Counted from the first letter of the stretch, positions 8,436-17,270 are shown. The stretch: 45,466 nt of DNA from Deltaproteobacteria bacterium (GCA_020848545.1 JADLHZ010000014.1:1-45466); one strand, 5' to 3'. Numbers and translations are program-made. The notes: generated by a model from the sequence alone, not told the origin.

Positions 8436-10046
8436 ATGCCGAAGTTGAACATTGACGGCCAGGACATCGAAGTACCCGCGGGCGAGAACCTCGTCCTCGC
8501 GGCGCGGCGCATCGGCGTCGAAGTGCCGGTCTTCTGCTACCACGAGAAGCTCTCGATCGCGGCGAACTGCCGCATGTGCCTCGTCGAGATCGAGAAGATG
8601 CCGAAGCTGCAGCCCGCGTGTCAGACGGTCGCGACGGACAACATGATCGTCAAGACGTCGTCGCCGAAGGTGATCGAAGCGCGCGCCGCGGTGATGGAGT
8701 TCTTGCTCGTCAACCACCCGCTCGATTGCCCGATCTGCGACAAGGCCGGCGAGTGCATGCTGCAAGACAACTACATGGGGCACGACGGCAAGTCCTCGCG
8801 GCAGCAGGACACGAAGACGGCCAAGCCGCGGCTCGAGGTGCTCGGGCCATTGGTGAACTACAACGCCGAGCGCTGCATCATGTGCACCCGCTGCGTGCGC
8901 TTCATGGACGAGATCCCGAAGAACACGCAGCTCGGCGTCTTCGGCCGCGGCGATCGCAACGTCATCGGCGTGTTCGACGGCAAGCCGCTCGACGATCCTT
9001 ACTCTTTGAACGTCGTCGAGCTCTGCCCCGTCGGCGCGCTCGGCTCGCTCGACTTCCGCTTCGAGAGCCGCGTGTGGTCGCTCGATAAGACGAACAGCGT
9101 CTGCGACGGCTGCAGCAAAGGCTGCAACACCGAGACGCACTCGAAGAAAGAGCACGTCTACCGCATGATCCCGCGGCGCAACGACAGCGTGAACGACACG
9201 TGGATGTGCGACGAGGGCCGCCTCTCGTATCACGCGCACGAAGAGCAGCGCGCCGAAGAGCCGCTGACCGACGGCAAGCGTGCGTCCGACGCGACAGCGT
9301 TGTCGGCGGCGCTCGGCGTGCTCGCGAACGCGGTGAAGGAGAAGGGCAACGGCTGGGGCGTGTTCATCTCGCCGACGCTGACGAACGAAGGCGCCTTCGC
9401 CTGGCTGAGCTACGTGAAGGCGAACATGGCGCAGGCGAAGGTGTACTTCAGCGGCCGCGCCGACGGCGTGGGCGACCAGCTGCTGCGCCGCGCCGACAAG
9501 AACCCGAACCGCGCCGGCATCAAAGCGATCGCCGAAGCGCTCGGCATCCCGGTCGGCACGTACACCGACGGCATCACCGCGAAGCCCCTGCGCGTCGTCA
9601 TGCTCGGCACCGAGACGCCAGACGATCGCATCTCGTCGATCGTCAACGCCGCGCAAGCGAGCTTGGTCATCGGCGCGCACCTCACCCAGGCGTTCAAGGG
9701 CGCAAAGGTGGCGCTGCTCTCGGGCACCGTGTTCGAGAGCGACGGATCGTTCGTGAACGAAGACGGCCGCGTGCAGCGCGTGCGGCCGTGCCACGGCGTG
9801 AAGTTCGCCGGCAAGTCGTACGCCGACTGGGCGGTGATGCTCTCGCAGGGGCTAGACAAGGCCGTCGGCGCCAAGACCTTCGCGTGGGCCAACACCGAGA
9901 GCGTCTTCGCCGATCTCGCCAACGCGGTGAAGGGCTTTAGCGGCATGCGCCTCCTCGGCCTCGGGCTGCATGGCAAGGCGCTCGGCTCTGGTCGCGCGAC
10001 CGAGTCGCCGTCACATCAACAAGCTTCATCTCCGGTGGGCGCGTAA
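8436..10046 (+). CDS. nuoG: NADH-quinone oxidoreductase subunit G with N7-type cysteine set
   Basis: 536 residues, short for NuoG (commonly about 690-910). Ligands can be read in order: [2Fe-2S] C34, C45, C48, C62; His-ligated cluster H94, C98, C101, C107; [4Fe-4S] C147, C150, C153, C197; then C223-x2-C226-x3-C230-x27-C258. The last spacing matches the N7 motif of E. coli and Thermus NuoG, which the mitochondrial and Paracoccus proteins lack. The molybdopterin-oxidoreductase-like remainder (about 265-530) is reduced. It follows nuoD directly, without nuoE or nuoF between. Its TAA overlaps the nuoH ATG (TAATG). Confidence 0.95.
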   Translation: MPKLNIDGQDIEVPAGENLVLAARRIGVEVPVFCYHEKLSIAANCRMCLVEIEKMPKLQPACQTVATDNMIVKTSSPKVIEARAAVMEFLLVNHPLDCPICDKAGECMLQDNYMGHDGKSSRQQDTKTAKPRLEVLGPLVNYNAERCIMCTRCVRFMDEIPKNTQLGVFGRGDRNVIGVFDGKPLDDPYSLNVVELCPVGALGSLDFRFESRVWSLDKTNSVCDGCSKGCNTETHSKKEHVYRMIPRRNDSVNDTWMCDEGRLSYHAHEEQRAEEPLTDGKRASDATALSAALGVLANAVKEKGNGWGVFISPTLTNEGAFAWLSYVKANMAQAKVYFSGRADGVGDQLLRRADKNPNRAGIKAIAEALGIPVGTYTDGITAKPLRVVMLGTETPDDRISSIVNAAQASLVIGAHLTQAFKGAKVALLSGTVFESDGSFVNEDGRVQRVRPCHGVKFAGKSYADWAVMLSQGLDKAVGAKTFAWANTESVFADLANAVKGFSGMRLLGLGLHGKALGSGRATESPSHQQASSPVGA

Positions 10047-11362
10047 TGGACAACGTGATGTGCAGTCAGGCCGACAAGTTCCTCGGCATGGTCCCTTACG
10101 ATTGGACGATGATCGTCATCGTCCCGGTCGCGAAGATTCTGTTCATCATCGCGGTCATCATCGGCCTGTACACACCGCTCGCGACGCTCGTCGAACGCAA
10201 GCTGTCGGCCGCGATGCAAGATCGCATCGGCCCGAATCGCGCGTACATCATCAAGGTCGGCGGCAAGCCGCTGACCATCTTCGGCCTCTTCCACACCATG
10301 GCCGATGCGCTGAAGATGTTCACCAAGGAGTGGACGACACCGAAGTCGGCGGACAAGTTCCTCTTCTACTTGGCGCCGGTCATCGGCCTCGTGCCGGCGC
10401 TCTTGACCTTCGCCGTCATCCCCTTCGGCCCACCGATCCAAGTCTGTGATCGCGTGGTGCCCCTGCAGATCGCGTCGATCAACGTGGGCGTCTTGTTCAT
10501 CTTCGCCGTCGGATCGATGGGCGTGTACTCGGCGGCGCTCGCCGGCTGGGCGTCGAACAACAAGATGGCCTTGCTCGGCGCGCTGCGGGCGTCGGCGCAG
10601 TCGATCTCGTACGAGATCACCTTCGGCCTGACGCTCGTCGGCTTGATGATGGTGTTTCATACCGTGCGCTTGGACAGCATGGTCGCCCAGCAGGTGGATC
10701 TGCTGCACTGGGGCGTGTTCCTCCAGCCCCTGGCCTTGGTGCTCTTCTTCACCGCGGCGATGGCCGAGAACAAGCGCATCCCCTTCGACCTCCCCGAAGG
10801 CGAGAGCGAGATCGTCGGCTACTTCGTCGAATACTCGTCGATGGGCTTCGGCCTGTTCATGACCACCGAGTTCATCGAGATGAGCGCGATCGCGTTTCTG
10901 ACGACGGCGCTCTTCTTCGGCGGCTACACGGTGCCGACTTGGGTGGCGACGGATCACTCGTTCGCCATGTGGAACGTCGCGTCCGAGCTGTGGCCGGCGG
11001 CGTTCTTCGCGATTCAGATGGCGGCGTTCTTCTTCAAGGTGACCGTCCTATGGCTCTTTCAGTTCGTCGTGCGCTGGGCGTTGCCGCGCTTCCGCTACGA
11101 TCAACTGATGCGCCTCGGCTGGCGGATCATGCTGCCTTTGTCGCTGGCGAACATCGCCGTCACCGCGATCGCGATCTTGGCCGCGGACGGCGACGCCGCG
11201 AAGGGCACCGAGTACGTGATGATGACGGGGCTCGTGATGATCGGGCTCTTTGTGTTGTCGTTGTTCTACAGTCGGAAGCCGAGACAGAGCGGGGATTCCG
11301 GCCACGGCCACGATCACGGCCACGATGAACAGCAGGCGACCGTCGCGGCAGCGCATCACTAG
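10046..11362 (+). CDS. nuoH: NADH-quinone oxidoreductase subunit H
   Basis: 438 residues, longer than the common 325-350. NuoH is the membrane subunit joining the peripheral arm to the proton-pumping arm. Conserved pieces: LVERKLSAAMQDRIGPNRA, then IPFDLPEGESEIV with the acidic loop and FVEYSSMGFGLFM. The extra length lies partly at the C-terminus, which ends in a His/Asp/Gly-rich tail (SGHGHDHGHDE) after the last helix and might bind metal. The 1-base TAATG overlap with nuoG fixes the start. Confidence 0.97.
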   Translation: MDNVMCSQADKFLGMVPYDWTMIVIVPVAKILFIIAVIIGLYTPLATLVERKLSAAMQDRIGPNRAYIIKVGGKPLTIFGLFHTMADALKMFTKEWTTPKSADKFLFYLAPVIGLVPALLTFAVIPFGPPIQVCDRVVPLQIASINVGVLFIFAVGSMGVYSAALAGWASNNKMALLGALRASAQSISYEITFGLTLVGLMMVFHTVRLDSMVAQQVDLLHWGVFLQPLALVLFFTAAMAENKRIPFDLPEGESEIVGYFVEYSSMGFGLFMTTEFIEMSAIAFLTTALFFGGYTVPTWVATDHSFAMWNVASELWPAAFFAIQMAAFFFKVTVLWLFQFVVRWALPRFRYDQLMRLGWRIMLPLSLANIAVTAIAILAADGDAAKGTEYVMMTGLVMIGLFVLSLFYSRKPRQSGDSGHGHDHGHDEQQATVAAAHH

Positions 11363-11374
11363 GAGATCTGGACC

Positions 11375-11998
11375 ATGGGAAAGATCATCAAAGTTCGCGC
11401 GCAAGACGCCGAGGTTGGCGCCTACGAAAAAGCGTACCTGCCCGAGATCACCAAGGGCATCGGCATCACCTTGCGGCACGTCGTGAAGAACCTGTTCGGC
11501 GGCGACGAAAAATACACGCGCACCGTCAGCTACCCGGAAGAGAAGGTCGAATATCCGGTGCGCTTCCGCGGCGCCCACCGGCTGACGCCGCGTGAAGACG
11601 GCGCGCCCCGCTGCGTCGCGTGCTTCATGTGCTCGACGGCGTGCCCCGCGCGCTGCATCAACATCGTCGCCGAAGAGAGCGATGATCCGAACATCGAGAA
11701 GCGCCCCAAGGTGTTCGAGATCGACGAGCTGAAGTGCATCTTCTGCGGGATGTGCGTCGAAGCGTGCCCGGAAGACGCGATCCGGATGGACACCGGCGAG
11801 CACGTCAAGCCGTTCACAAACCGCGCCGACGCCGTCTACGGCAAGGTCGACTTGCTCAGCATGCTCGGCCGCACCGAGAAGAACGGCGAGCAACCCGTCT
11901 ACCGCGGCGCCCACGAGCACCGCGCGCGACAAGCTCCGCAGCACTCGCCCGAAGGCACGCTGCCGGTGCAGGATGAGCAGCCGGAAGACGCGCATTAG
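11375..11998 (+). CDS. nuoI: NADH-quinone oxidoreductase subunit I
   Basis: 207 residues. NuoI holds clusters N6a and N6b. Two ferredoxin motifs are seen: C80-x2-C83-x2-C86-x3-C90-P and C121-x2-C124-x2-C127-x3-C131-P. The C-terminal about 45 residues (after GRTEKNGEQ) are charged, low-complexity and variable. Last gene of the cluster; a convergent minus-strand gene ends 8 bases downstream, so nuoJ-N must be elsewhere in the genome. Confidence 0.97.
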   Translation: MGKIIKVRAQDAEVGAYEKAYLPEITKGIGITLRHVVKNLFGGDEKYTRTVSYPEEKVEYPVRFRGAHRLTPREDGAPRCVACFMCSTACPARCINIVAEESDDPNIEKRPKVFEIDELKCIFCGMCVEACPEDAIRMDTGEHVKPFTNRADAVYGKVDLLSMLGRTEKNGEQPVYRGAHEHRARQAPQHSPEGTLPVQDEQPEDAH

Positions 11999-12006
11999 GT
12001 CGAGGC

Positions 12007-12294
12007 TCAGTGACGCTGGGCGAGGTGTGCCCGCGTATCGGCCAAGCGCTCTTCGGTTTCGCGCACGTGCGTCCGGGCGATGTAGTGCGTCGCGATCCAC
12101 ACCGACGACGCGACGAAGGCGCCGAACGGGATCATCCACCACGAGTAGAAGGCGCCGAAGAGCGAGGCCGTGAAGAGCAAGGGCGCGATCCAGTTGACGA
12201 CCTTCAGCTGCGACTGCAGCGCGTCGTATTCACGTTGCAAGAACGCCAGGCGGGCGTTGAGCTCGGCTTCGCTCAGTTGGGGTTGGTCGGACAT
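12007..12294 (-). CDS. small two-TM membrane protein of unknown function
   Basis: 95 residues from ATG 12294. An N-terminal amphipathic, coiled-coil-like helix (about 7-35) is followed by two hydrophobic segments (WIAPLLFTASLFGAFYSWW and IPFGAFVASSVWIATHY) and a charged C-terminal helix. No family is recognised. It converges on nuoI with an 8-base gap, leaving no room for a separate terminator. Confidence 0.6.
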   Translation of the reverse strand: MSDQPQLSEAELNARLAFLQREYDALQSQLKVVNWIAPLLFTASLFGAFYSWWMIPFGAFVASSVWIATHYIARTHVRETEERLADTRAHLAQRH

Positions 12295-12386
12295 CGTACC
12301 AGCGTGCTACATCGACTGCGGCGAAATTTCTAATGCGCCCGAATGTGCGGTAGGCTCCGGGCGAACGGGGGAGAGCACCGCGACCG

Positions 12387-13184
12387 ATGACCGACCCGCT
12401 GCCGAAAGCGCGCGATCTCGAGGACTTCGCACATGCCAAGGGCGACAGCTCTGGCTGCAAGGCCGATCTCTTCTTCGCGCGGAGCGGCCTCGTCGTCGCC
12501 GCCGTGTTCCCTGCCCTGCCAACGGCCGACACGGTCGCCACCTTCATCGCTGTCCTCGACTCCGCGCTCGCCCGCGGCAAGCACTACTCGCTCGTCGACT
12601 TCTCGGAGCTCGAGCGCGTCGACACCGGCGCGTTTGGCAACCTGCTCTCGGCGCTCGATCAACGCCGCGCGCAGCTCGGCGCATGCATCTTGCGGCAAAC
12701 GCTCGTACACCCGCAGAGCCTCGCCGGTGCGTTCGTCGCCGGCTTTCACGCGATCTTCCAGCCGCCCTACCCGGCGCAGGTGCACATGGATCGCCTGCAA
12801 GCGATCGCCGATCTCGACGCGTCGCTCGACGCCTCGGCGATCTTGCGGCGCCTGGACGCGGCCAAAGGCGAGCTGATCTCGGTGCCGGACTGGCTGCGTG
12901 ACCTCCGCCGTTACCTCCAACGCGAGATGGCGCAGGCTTCGCTCGAAGGCGCGGCGCGGGCGCTGCTCGTGTCGACGCGGACGCTGCAACGTCAGCTGCA
13001 AAGTCAGCAACGCACCTTCTCCGATGAGCTCGACCTCGTGCGCCTCGCGGCGGCCGATGATCGCCTGAAAGGCACGCGCGAGAAGCTCATCGCCATCGCG
13101 AGCGACCTCGGGTTTTCCTCGGCCGAGCATTTCTCCGATTGGTACAAGAGGAAGACCGGCGTGTCGCCGAGCTCGGCGCGCTAA
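12387..13184 (+). CDS. AraC-family-type regulator with STAS-like N-terminal domain
   Basis: 265 residues. The C-terminal about 95 residues are an AraC-type double helix-turn-helix: SLEGAARALLVSTRTLQRQL forms the first HTH, and IAIASDLGFSSAEHFSDWYKRKTGVSP is the classic second HTH with its closing FxRxxGxSP-like signature. The N-terminal part (about 30-110) has alternating strands and helices with YSLVDFSELERVDTGAFG, resembling an anti-sigma-antagonist (STAS) fold rather than the usual cupin sensor; that is inference. Stand-alone gene, tail-to-tail with the 13181 gene (4-base overlap). GGGGGAG ends about 13 bases before the ATG. Confidence 0.8.
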   Translation: MTDPLPKARDLEDFAHAKGDSSGCKADLFFARSGLVVAAVFPALPTADTVATFIAVLDSALARGKHYSLVDFSELERVDTGAFGNLLSALDQRRAQLGACILRQTLVHPQSLAGAFVAGFHAIFQPPYPAQVHMDRLQAIADLDASLDASAILRRLDAAKGELISVPDWLRDLRRYLQREMAQASLEGAARALLVSTRTLQRQLQSQQRTFSDELDLVRLAAADDRLKGTREKLIAIASDLGFSSAEHFSDWYKRKTGVSPSSAR

Positions 13185-13906
13185 GGTTCCAACGCGGCGC
13201 CGTCGATGATCCCGAGCACGGCGCTGCCGATGACGCCGAAAAATCCAATGTTCATCACCGTCCGCGCCGTCTCCGCGCGCTGCAACGACCCGACCGATCC
13301 GTCCGGCTGCCGCTCGCGCTGCAAGAGCACGTAGCCGGCGACGTTCATCGCGACGAAGCCGAGCTCGAGCACGAGCAAGATCGTGCCGCGCACGGGCGAG
13401 CCGGCGAGGAACTGCCCGATGCCGAGCGGCGTCAGGTAATACCACTTCCACGTCTTCGCCGGCGCTAGCGGCTCTTGCGGCGCGGTCGTGATCTCTCGCG
13501 GCGCTAGCGGCACCTCGGCCGGCTGCACCACGGGCTCCTCCGGCTTGGCGAGGATCGGCGCTTCTTTGTCGAAGAACTCGATGGTGTCTGGGAACACGCG
13601 ATCCGGATCGAAGCGGAAGCGCGGGAATTTTTCGATGAGCGCTTTGTATTCGGTGATCGCGCGCGGCTTGTCGTTCGCCGAGTAGAGCGAGAGCACCAGG
13701 CGCTCGCGCACGTCTTCTTCCACCTCGGTGCCGATGTCCGCCGAATCGAGCGAGACGAGCTCATCGTTGTAGAGCTTGGCCGCCTCCTTGTACTTGCCCA
13801 TCTCGAAGAGCTTCCCCGCCTTCGTATGGATCTTCTCGGCGGCTTTCGAACGCGCGAAGGCCGGGACAGCGATGAAGGTGCTGAGGACGATCAAGAACGC
13901 ACGCAC
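13181..13906 (-). CDS. exported TPR-like protein with C-terminal membrane segments
   Basis: 241 residues from ATG 13906. It begins with a signal peptide (MRAFLIVLSTFIAVPAFA). Residues about 20-95 look like one or two TPR units (KAGKLFEMGKYKEAAKLYNDEL, then VLSLYSANDKPRAITEYKALIEKFP). A Pro-rich linker (about 115-150) and three hydrophobic stretches near the C-terminus follow. Similar TPR-plus-membrane proteins are common in myxobacteria next to Ser/Thr kinases, and a kinase starts about 95 bp away divergently. The exact role is unknown. Confidence 0.75.
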   Translation of the reverse strand: MRAFLIVLSTFIAVPAFARSKAAEKIHTKAGKLFEMGKYKEAAKLYNDELVSLDSADIGTEVEEDVRERLVLSLYSANDKPRAITEYKALIEKFPRFRFDPDRVFPDTIEFFDKEAPILAKPEEPVVQPAEVPLAPREITTAPQEPLAPAKTWKWYYLTPLGIGQFLAGSPVRGTILLVLELGFVAMNVAGYVLLQRERQPDGSVGSLQRAETARTVMNIGFFGVIGSAVLGIIDGAALEP

Positions 13907-13942
13907 GGTTTGATCCTAGCCGATCTCTGCTAGACTCTCACG

Positions 13943-13988
13943 GGCGGCTCAGGGTTAGCCGCCAACGGAGGCCGAGCTTGCTTCGGCC
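13943..13988 (+). promoter_or_regulatory. two tandem hairpins before the kinase ribosome site
   Basis: First hairpin: GGCGGCT (13943-13949) pairs with AGCCGCC (13957-13963) across a 7-base loop. Second: GGCCGA (13970-13975) pairs with TCGGCC (13983-13988) across 7 bases. A GGAG at 13989-13992 follows at once, 8 bases before the kinase ATG. Their position suggests 5'-UTR structure affecting translation or transcript stability. No riboswitch family is recognised. Confidence 0.45.
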
Positions 13989-14000
13989 GGAGTGTGATTG

Positions 14001-15548
14001 ATGTTGGCCGCCGGGCAAAAGCTCGCCGACAGGTACTTTCTCGAAAAGCTCGCGGGTGAAGGCGCGACGGCGAAGGTCTTTCGCGCCACCGACGAGCGCA
14101 CCGGCAAGCACGTCGCGATCAAGGTGTTCCAGCAGCCGCCGTCGACCGCGGACGAAGCCACGTGGCTCAACCGCGAGCTCAAGGCGCTGAGCGTGCTCGA
14201 TCACCCAAACGTCGTGCGCATGCTCGACGCGTCGCCAGTGAACGCCGAAGAGCCGTGGATCTGCACCGAGTGGCTGGAAGGCAGCGATCTCTTGACGCTG
14301 GTGAACGAGCTCGGCCCTTTGTCCGAGGCCGCGGTCGTTGGCATCGCCCTTGGCGCGCTCGCGGGTTTGGACGCCGCGCATGCGTTGACGATCGTGCACC
14401 GCGACATCAAGCCGGCGAATATCTTCCTGTGCCGAAACGGCCGCGTCGTGCTCCTCGACTTCGGCCTCGCCCGCGCGGTGAGCGACAAGGCCGGAAAGAC
14501 GCTCGCCGGCTCTGCCCACACGACCGTCGTCGGCACACCGACCTACCTCTCGCCCGAGCAGCTCGGCGAGCAGGCACCGAACGCCGCGAGCGACATCTAT
14601 TCGCTCGGCATGACGCTGCGCCACTTGGTGCTCGGCAAGGCGCCGTTCAGCGCGGTGCAGATCTTGGACTTATTGAAGCAGATCATGAAGGGCGAGACGG
14701 CGCCGCTGCCCGGGACGTTGACCCCGGCGCTGACCCAAGCGCTCGACGGCATGATCGCGCTCGACATCAACGCGCGGCTCGTTCCGGCGAAGCGCGCGCG
14801 GCAGGCGTTCTTCGAGATCTCGGCCGACCTGCAAGGCTTCGCCCGCGACTTCGAGCGCTTCTGCCAGCGCGCCGACGAGACGACGAGCGTTCGCATCGCC
14901 GCGCTCAAGGAAGCGAAGAGCGACAAGACCGAAGTGACGCAGACGGCCGCGGAGACCCAGCGCGACACCGACGTCACGCGGGTCCCGATGACCGTCGCCG
15001 GCGAAGGCACGCAGATCGCCACGATCACCGTGAAGACCGATCTTCCCGGCGGCACGCAGATCGCGACGACGACGGGCCAAGCGGTGGTGCGGGGCCCGTC
15101 GCGCGCGCCGATCTTCGTCACCGCGGGCGCGCTCGCGATCGTCGTCGGCGTCGCCGTCGCCATCGTGATGCCGTCCCGCGCGCGGCAGCGGCCTCCCGTG
15201 GCGGTTCCGACGACCGTCGCCCCGGCGACAGCGGTTCCGGACGCGCTGCCGGCCCCCGTCGCCATCGAGCCGACGAAGCCGCCGCCGGAGATCCCGGAGG
15301 TGCCGCCGCCGCCGAAAGCGCCCGTCGAGGCGCCGCGCCCGGGCACCCTCCAGATCACGTTCAAGCAGTGGGCGAACGTGAAGATCGACGGCAAGGATCT
15401 CGGGCGCCGCCAGCTTTCGGCGCGCTTCGAGCTCCCCGCGGGTAAGCACAAGATCTTCGTGCAAAACCCGCAGTACGGTGAGCGCACCTTGGACGTGGTC
15501 GTACGTGCGGGCCAAACGGCCGCGCTCGATGTAGACTTCAAGCAATGA
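14001..15548 (+). CDS. Hanks-type Ser/Thr protein kinase with PEGA domain
   Basis: 515 residues from ATG 14001; an in-frame TTG three bases earlier is less likely. Kinase elements: glycine loop GEGATAKV (19-26), Lys41 in AIKVF, Glu59 in the C-helix, HRDIKPAN with catalytic Asp135, DFG at 153-155, and a GTPTYLSPE activation segment. After about 275, a Thr/Ala-rich cytoplasmic linker leads to one TM helix (about 368-390), a Pro-rich stalk and a C-terminal PEGA domain (VKIDGKDLGRRQLSARFELPAGKHKIFV) predicted outside the cytoplasm. Known: such kinases phosphorylate Ser/Thr and FHA proteins read the marks. The stop overlaps the next gene by 4 bases. Confidence 0.95.
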   Translation: MLAAGQKLADRYFLEKLAGEGATAKVFRATDERTGKHVAIKVFQQPPSTADEATWLNRELKALSVLDHPNVVRMLDASPVNAEEPWICTEWLEGSDLLTLVNELGPLSEAAVVGIALGALAGLDAAHALTIVHRDIKPANIFLCRNGRVVLLDFGLARAVSDKAGKTLAGSAHTTVVGTPTYLSPEQLGEQAPNAASDIYSLGMTLRHLVLGKAPFSAVQILDLLKQIMKGETAPLPGTLTPALTQALDGMIALDINARLVPAKRARQAFFEISADLQGFARDFERFCQRADETTSVRIAALKEAKSDKTEVTQTAAETQRDTDVTRVPMTVAGEGTQIATITVKTDLPGGTQIATTTGQAVVRGPSRAPIFVTAGALAIVVGVAVAIVMPSRARQRPPVAVPTTVAPATAVPDALPAPVAIEPTKPPPEIPEVPPPPKAPVEAPRPGTLQITFKQWANVKIDGKDLGRRQLSARFELPAGKHKIFVQNPQYGERTLDVVVRAGQTAALDVDFKQ

Positions 15549-17257
15549 GGGGCGCGCTCATCGTCATCGCTTGCGTTGGCCTGCCGGCCTGCGTGTCCTT
15601 CGAGCGCTTTCGCCAGAGCTCGACGACGACCTTGAACGGCGTCCCCACCTGCGCCGACGGCATCCGCAACAACGGCGAGACCGACGTCGACTGCGGCGGC
15701 AGCGCCTGCGGCGTGTGCGGCCGAGGCAAGGGCTGCGCGCTCGATCGCGACTGCGACGCGGCGCCGTGTATCGCCAACGTCTGCACCTGCATCGCCGAGA
15801 GTGACGCCGTCTTCTGCACCCGCTTGAACAAGAGCTGCGGCCCGGCCAACGCAGACGACAACTGCGGTGCGCTCCGCTCGGTCGCGAGCTGTGGATCGTG
15901 CACGGCGCCAGCGCAGTGCACCGCGGATGGATCGTGCGCCTGCACCGGTCAGTCGGACGCGACCCTGTGCTCAGCTCAGTCCGCGTCGTGCGGCGCGATC
16001 CAGTCGACGGACATCTGCGGCGCCACGCGCAACATCGCGAGCTGCGGTTTTTGCACGAACGGCCGATCGTGCACCGGGTCACACACGTGCCAGTGCCCGC
16101 AGACCGACGCCGCGTTCTGCAGCGCGGCGGGCAAGAACTGCAACGCGCTCAGCGGCACCGACACTTGCGGCGATCCGCGCAACGTCGCCAGCTGCGGGTC
16201 GTGCTCGGCGACGGAGAATTGTTTGAGCGGCGTCTGTACGTGCTTTGCCGAGACGCCGGATGAGCACTGCGTGACGCATCCGACGCTGCGGTGCGAGTGG
16301 AACGGGCAGTTGAACCGGTGCGGCACGGACGTGATCGATGTTGCTTGCCCCGTGGGGAAACGGACGGCGCAGAGCCCGTTGACTTTCCTGAACGGAAATA
16401 CTGGTTCGCCGCTCACAAACCAATCGACGATTTTCTACGCTGCGGACACCGCGCTCACGATGATGATCTTTCAAATGGGCCCGGGCGATGCATTTGGTTG
16501 TCATCTAACATCCACCGACACCACGTACTTTGCCGCGTACAATTCGGGAAACAGTAGCTGGCACGCATGGACCTTGCCCTCGCCATTTGTGCGAACCAAC
16601 TTCGCCAACGTCAGCACCGGTCTCAACGGTGAGTACGCCTTTGCTATGGCGTCCATAGGAAGCCGCGTCATCGGTATCAATGCTACCGCCGATGGCTTCG
16701 CCGGATTCACCGTTGCGTATCCCCAGTTCACGGACGCTACGCTTTCGGTGACGACGTTCACCCCCAGCGATCCGTACAATCCTGCGGGCTTCGGACTTCC
16801 AGTCGGACTCTCCGGCTCGGTCGGGGCGATCAACGGCGTTGCCATCGGCGGAGACGACCTCATCTTCGCTTATCGTCGCGGAAACGAAGTATTCATCGCC
16901 GAACGAGACAACGTCATCTCGAATTTCACCGCCTATCGCGACGCGACGGCCGAGTTCACGGCGACGATAAACGGAGTGCCACAAGTGTTGCTCCCCCGCA
17001 GCTTCTCCCGTGACGGCCGCATTGCCCTCGCTGAAGCGGGTTTCAACGTCTTCGAATTCACGCGGCTGAGTCGTCACTCCGCGACCCCGAGCGGTTTTAC
17101 TCCCTTTCAACCGCGCAAGAATCCGGCGACCACGGCGGCGGACGGCATAGGTGGCTTCCGAACCGTGCTACGCGGCGCTTGCCAAGGCTCTTCCGCTCCG
17201 CTGGTCGGCACCTGTGTCGGTGGATGTGCCGGTGAACGGATCTGTTTCTATCAGTGA
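15545..17257 (+). CDS. Cys-rich repeat lipoprotein coupled to the kinase
   Basis: 570 residues from ATG 15545, overlapping the kinase stop (ATGA). A short signal ends in LPACVSF, a likely lipobox. Residues about 35-70 hold the CADGIRNNGETDVDCGG motif common in myxobacterial secreted proteins. Then come about three Cys-rich modules of roughly 47 residues, each with CG-x2-R-x-(V/I)-ASCG-x-C, to about residue 235. The C-terminal half (about 270-570) has few Cys and looks like a beta-rich, propeller-type domain. Base composition from about 16350 to 17250 is visibly less GC-rich than the first half, so the gene may be a fusion of old and acquired parts. Overlap with the kinase suggests a shared job, perhaps sensing. 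Confidence 0.8.
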   Translation: MRGALIVIACVGLPACVSFERFRQSSTTTLNGVPTCADGIRNNGETDVDCGGSACGVCGRGKGCALDRDCDAAPCIANVCTCIAESDAVFCTRLNKSCGPANADDNCGALRSVASCGSCTAPAQCTADGSCACTGQSDATLCSAQSASCGAIQSTDICGATRNIASCGFCTNGRSCTGSHTCQCPQTDAAFCSAAGKNCNALSGTDTCGDPRNVASCGSCSATENCLSGVCTCFAETPDEHCVTHPTLRCEWNGQLNRCGTDVIDVACPVGKRTAQSPLTFLNGNTGSPLTNQSTIFYAADTALTMMIFQMGPGDAFGCHLTSTDTTYFAAYNSGNSSWHAWTLPSPFVRTNFANVSTGLNGEYAFAMASIGSRVIGINATADGFAGFTVAYPQFTDATLSVTTFTPSDPYNPAGFGLPVGLSGSVGAINGVAIGGDDLIFAYRRGNEVFIAERDNVISNFTAYRDATAEFTATINGVPQVLLPRSFSRDGRIALAEAGFNVFEFTRLSRHSATPSGFTPFQPRKNPATTAADGIGGFRTVLRGACQGSSAPLVGTCVGGCAGERICFYQ

Positions 17258-17270
17258 CCGAGAGAGGTCC

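Noticed and set aside
7106-8512. Minus-strand open frame across nuoD
   Set aside because: It overlaps a certain gene completely and has no family signature.
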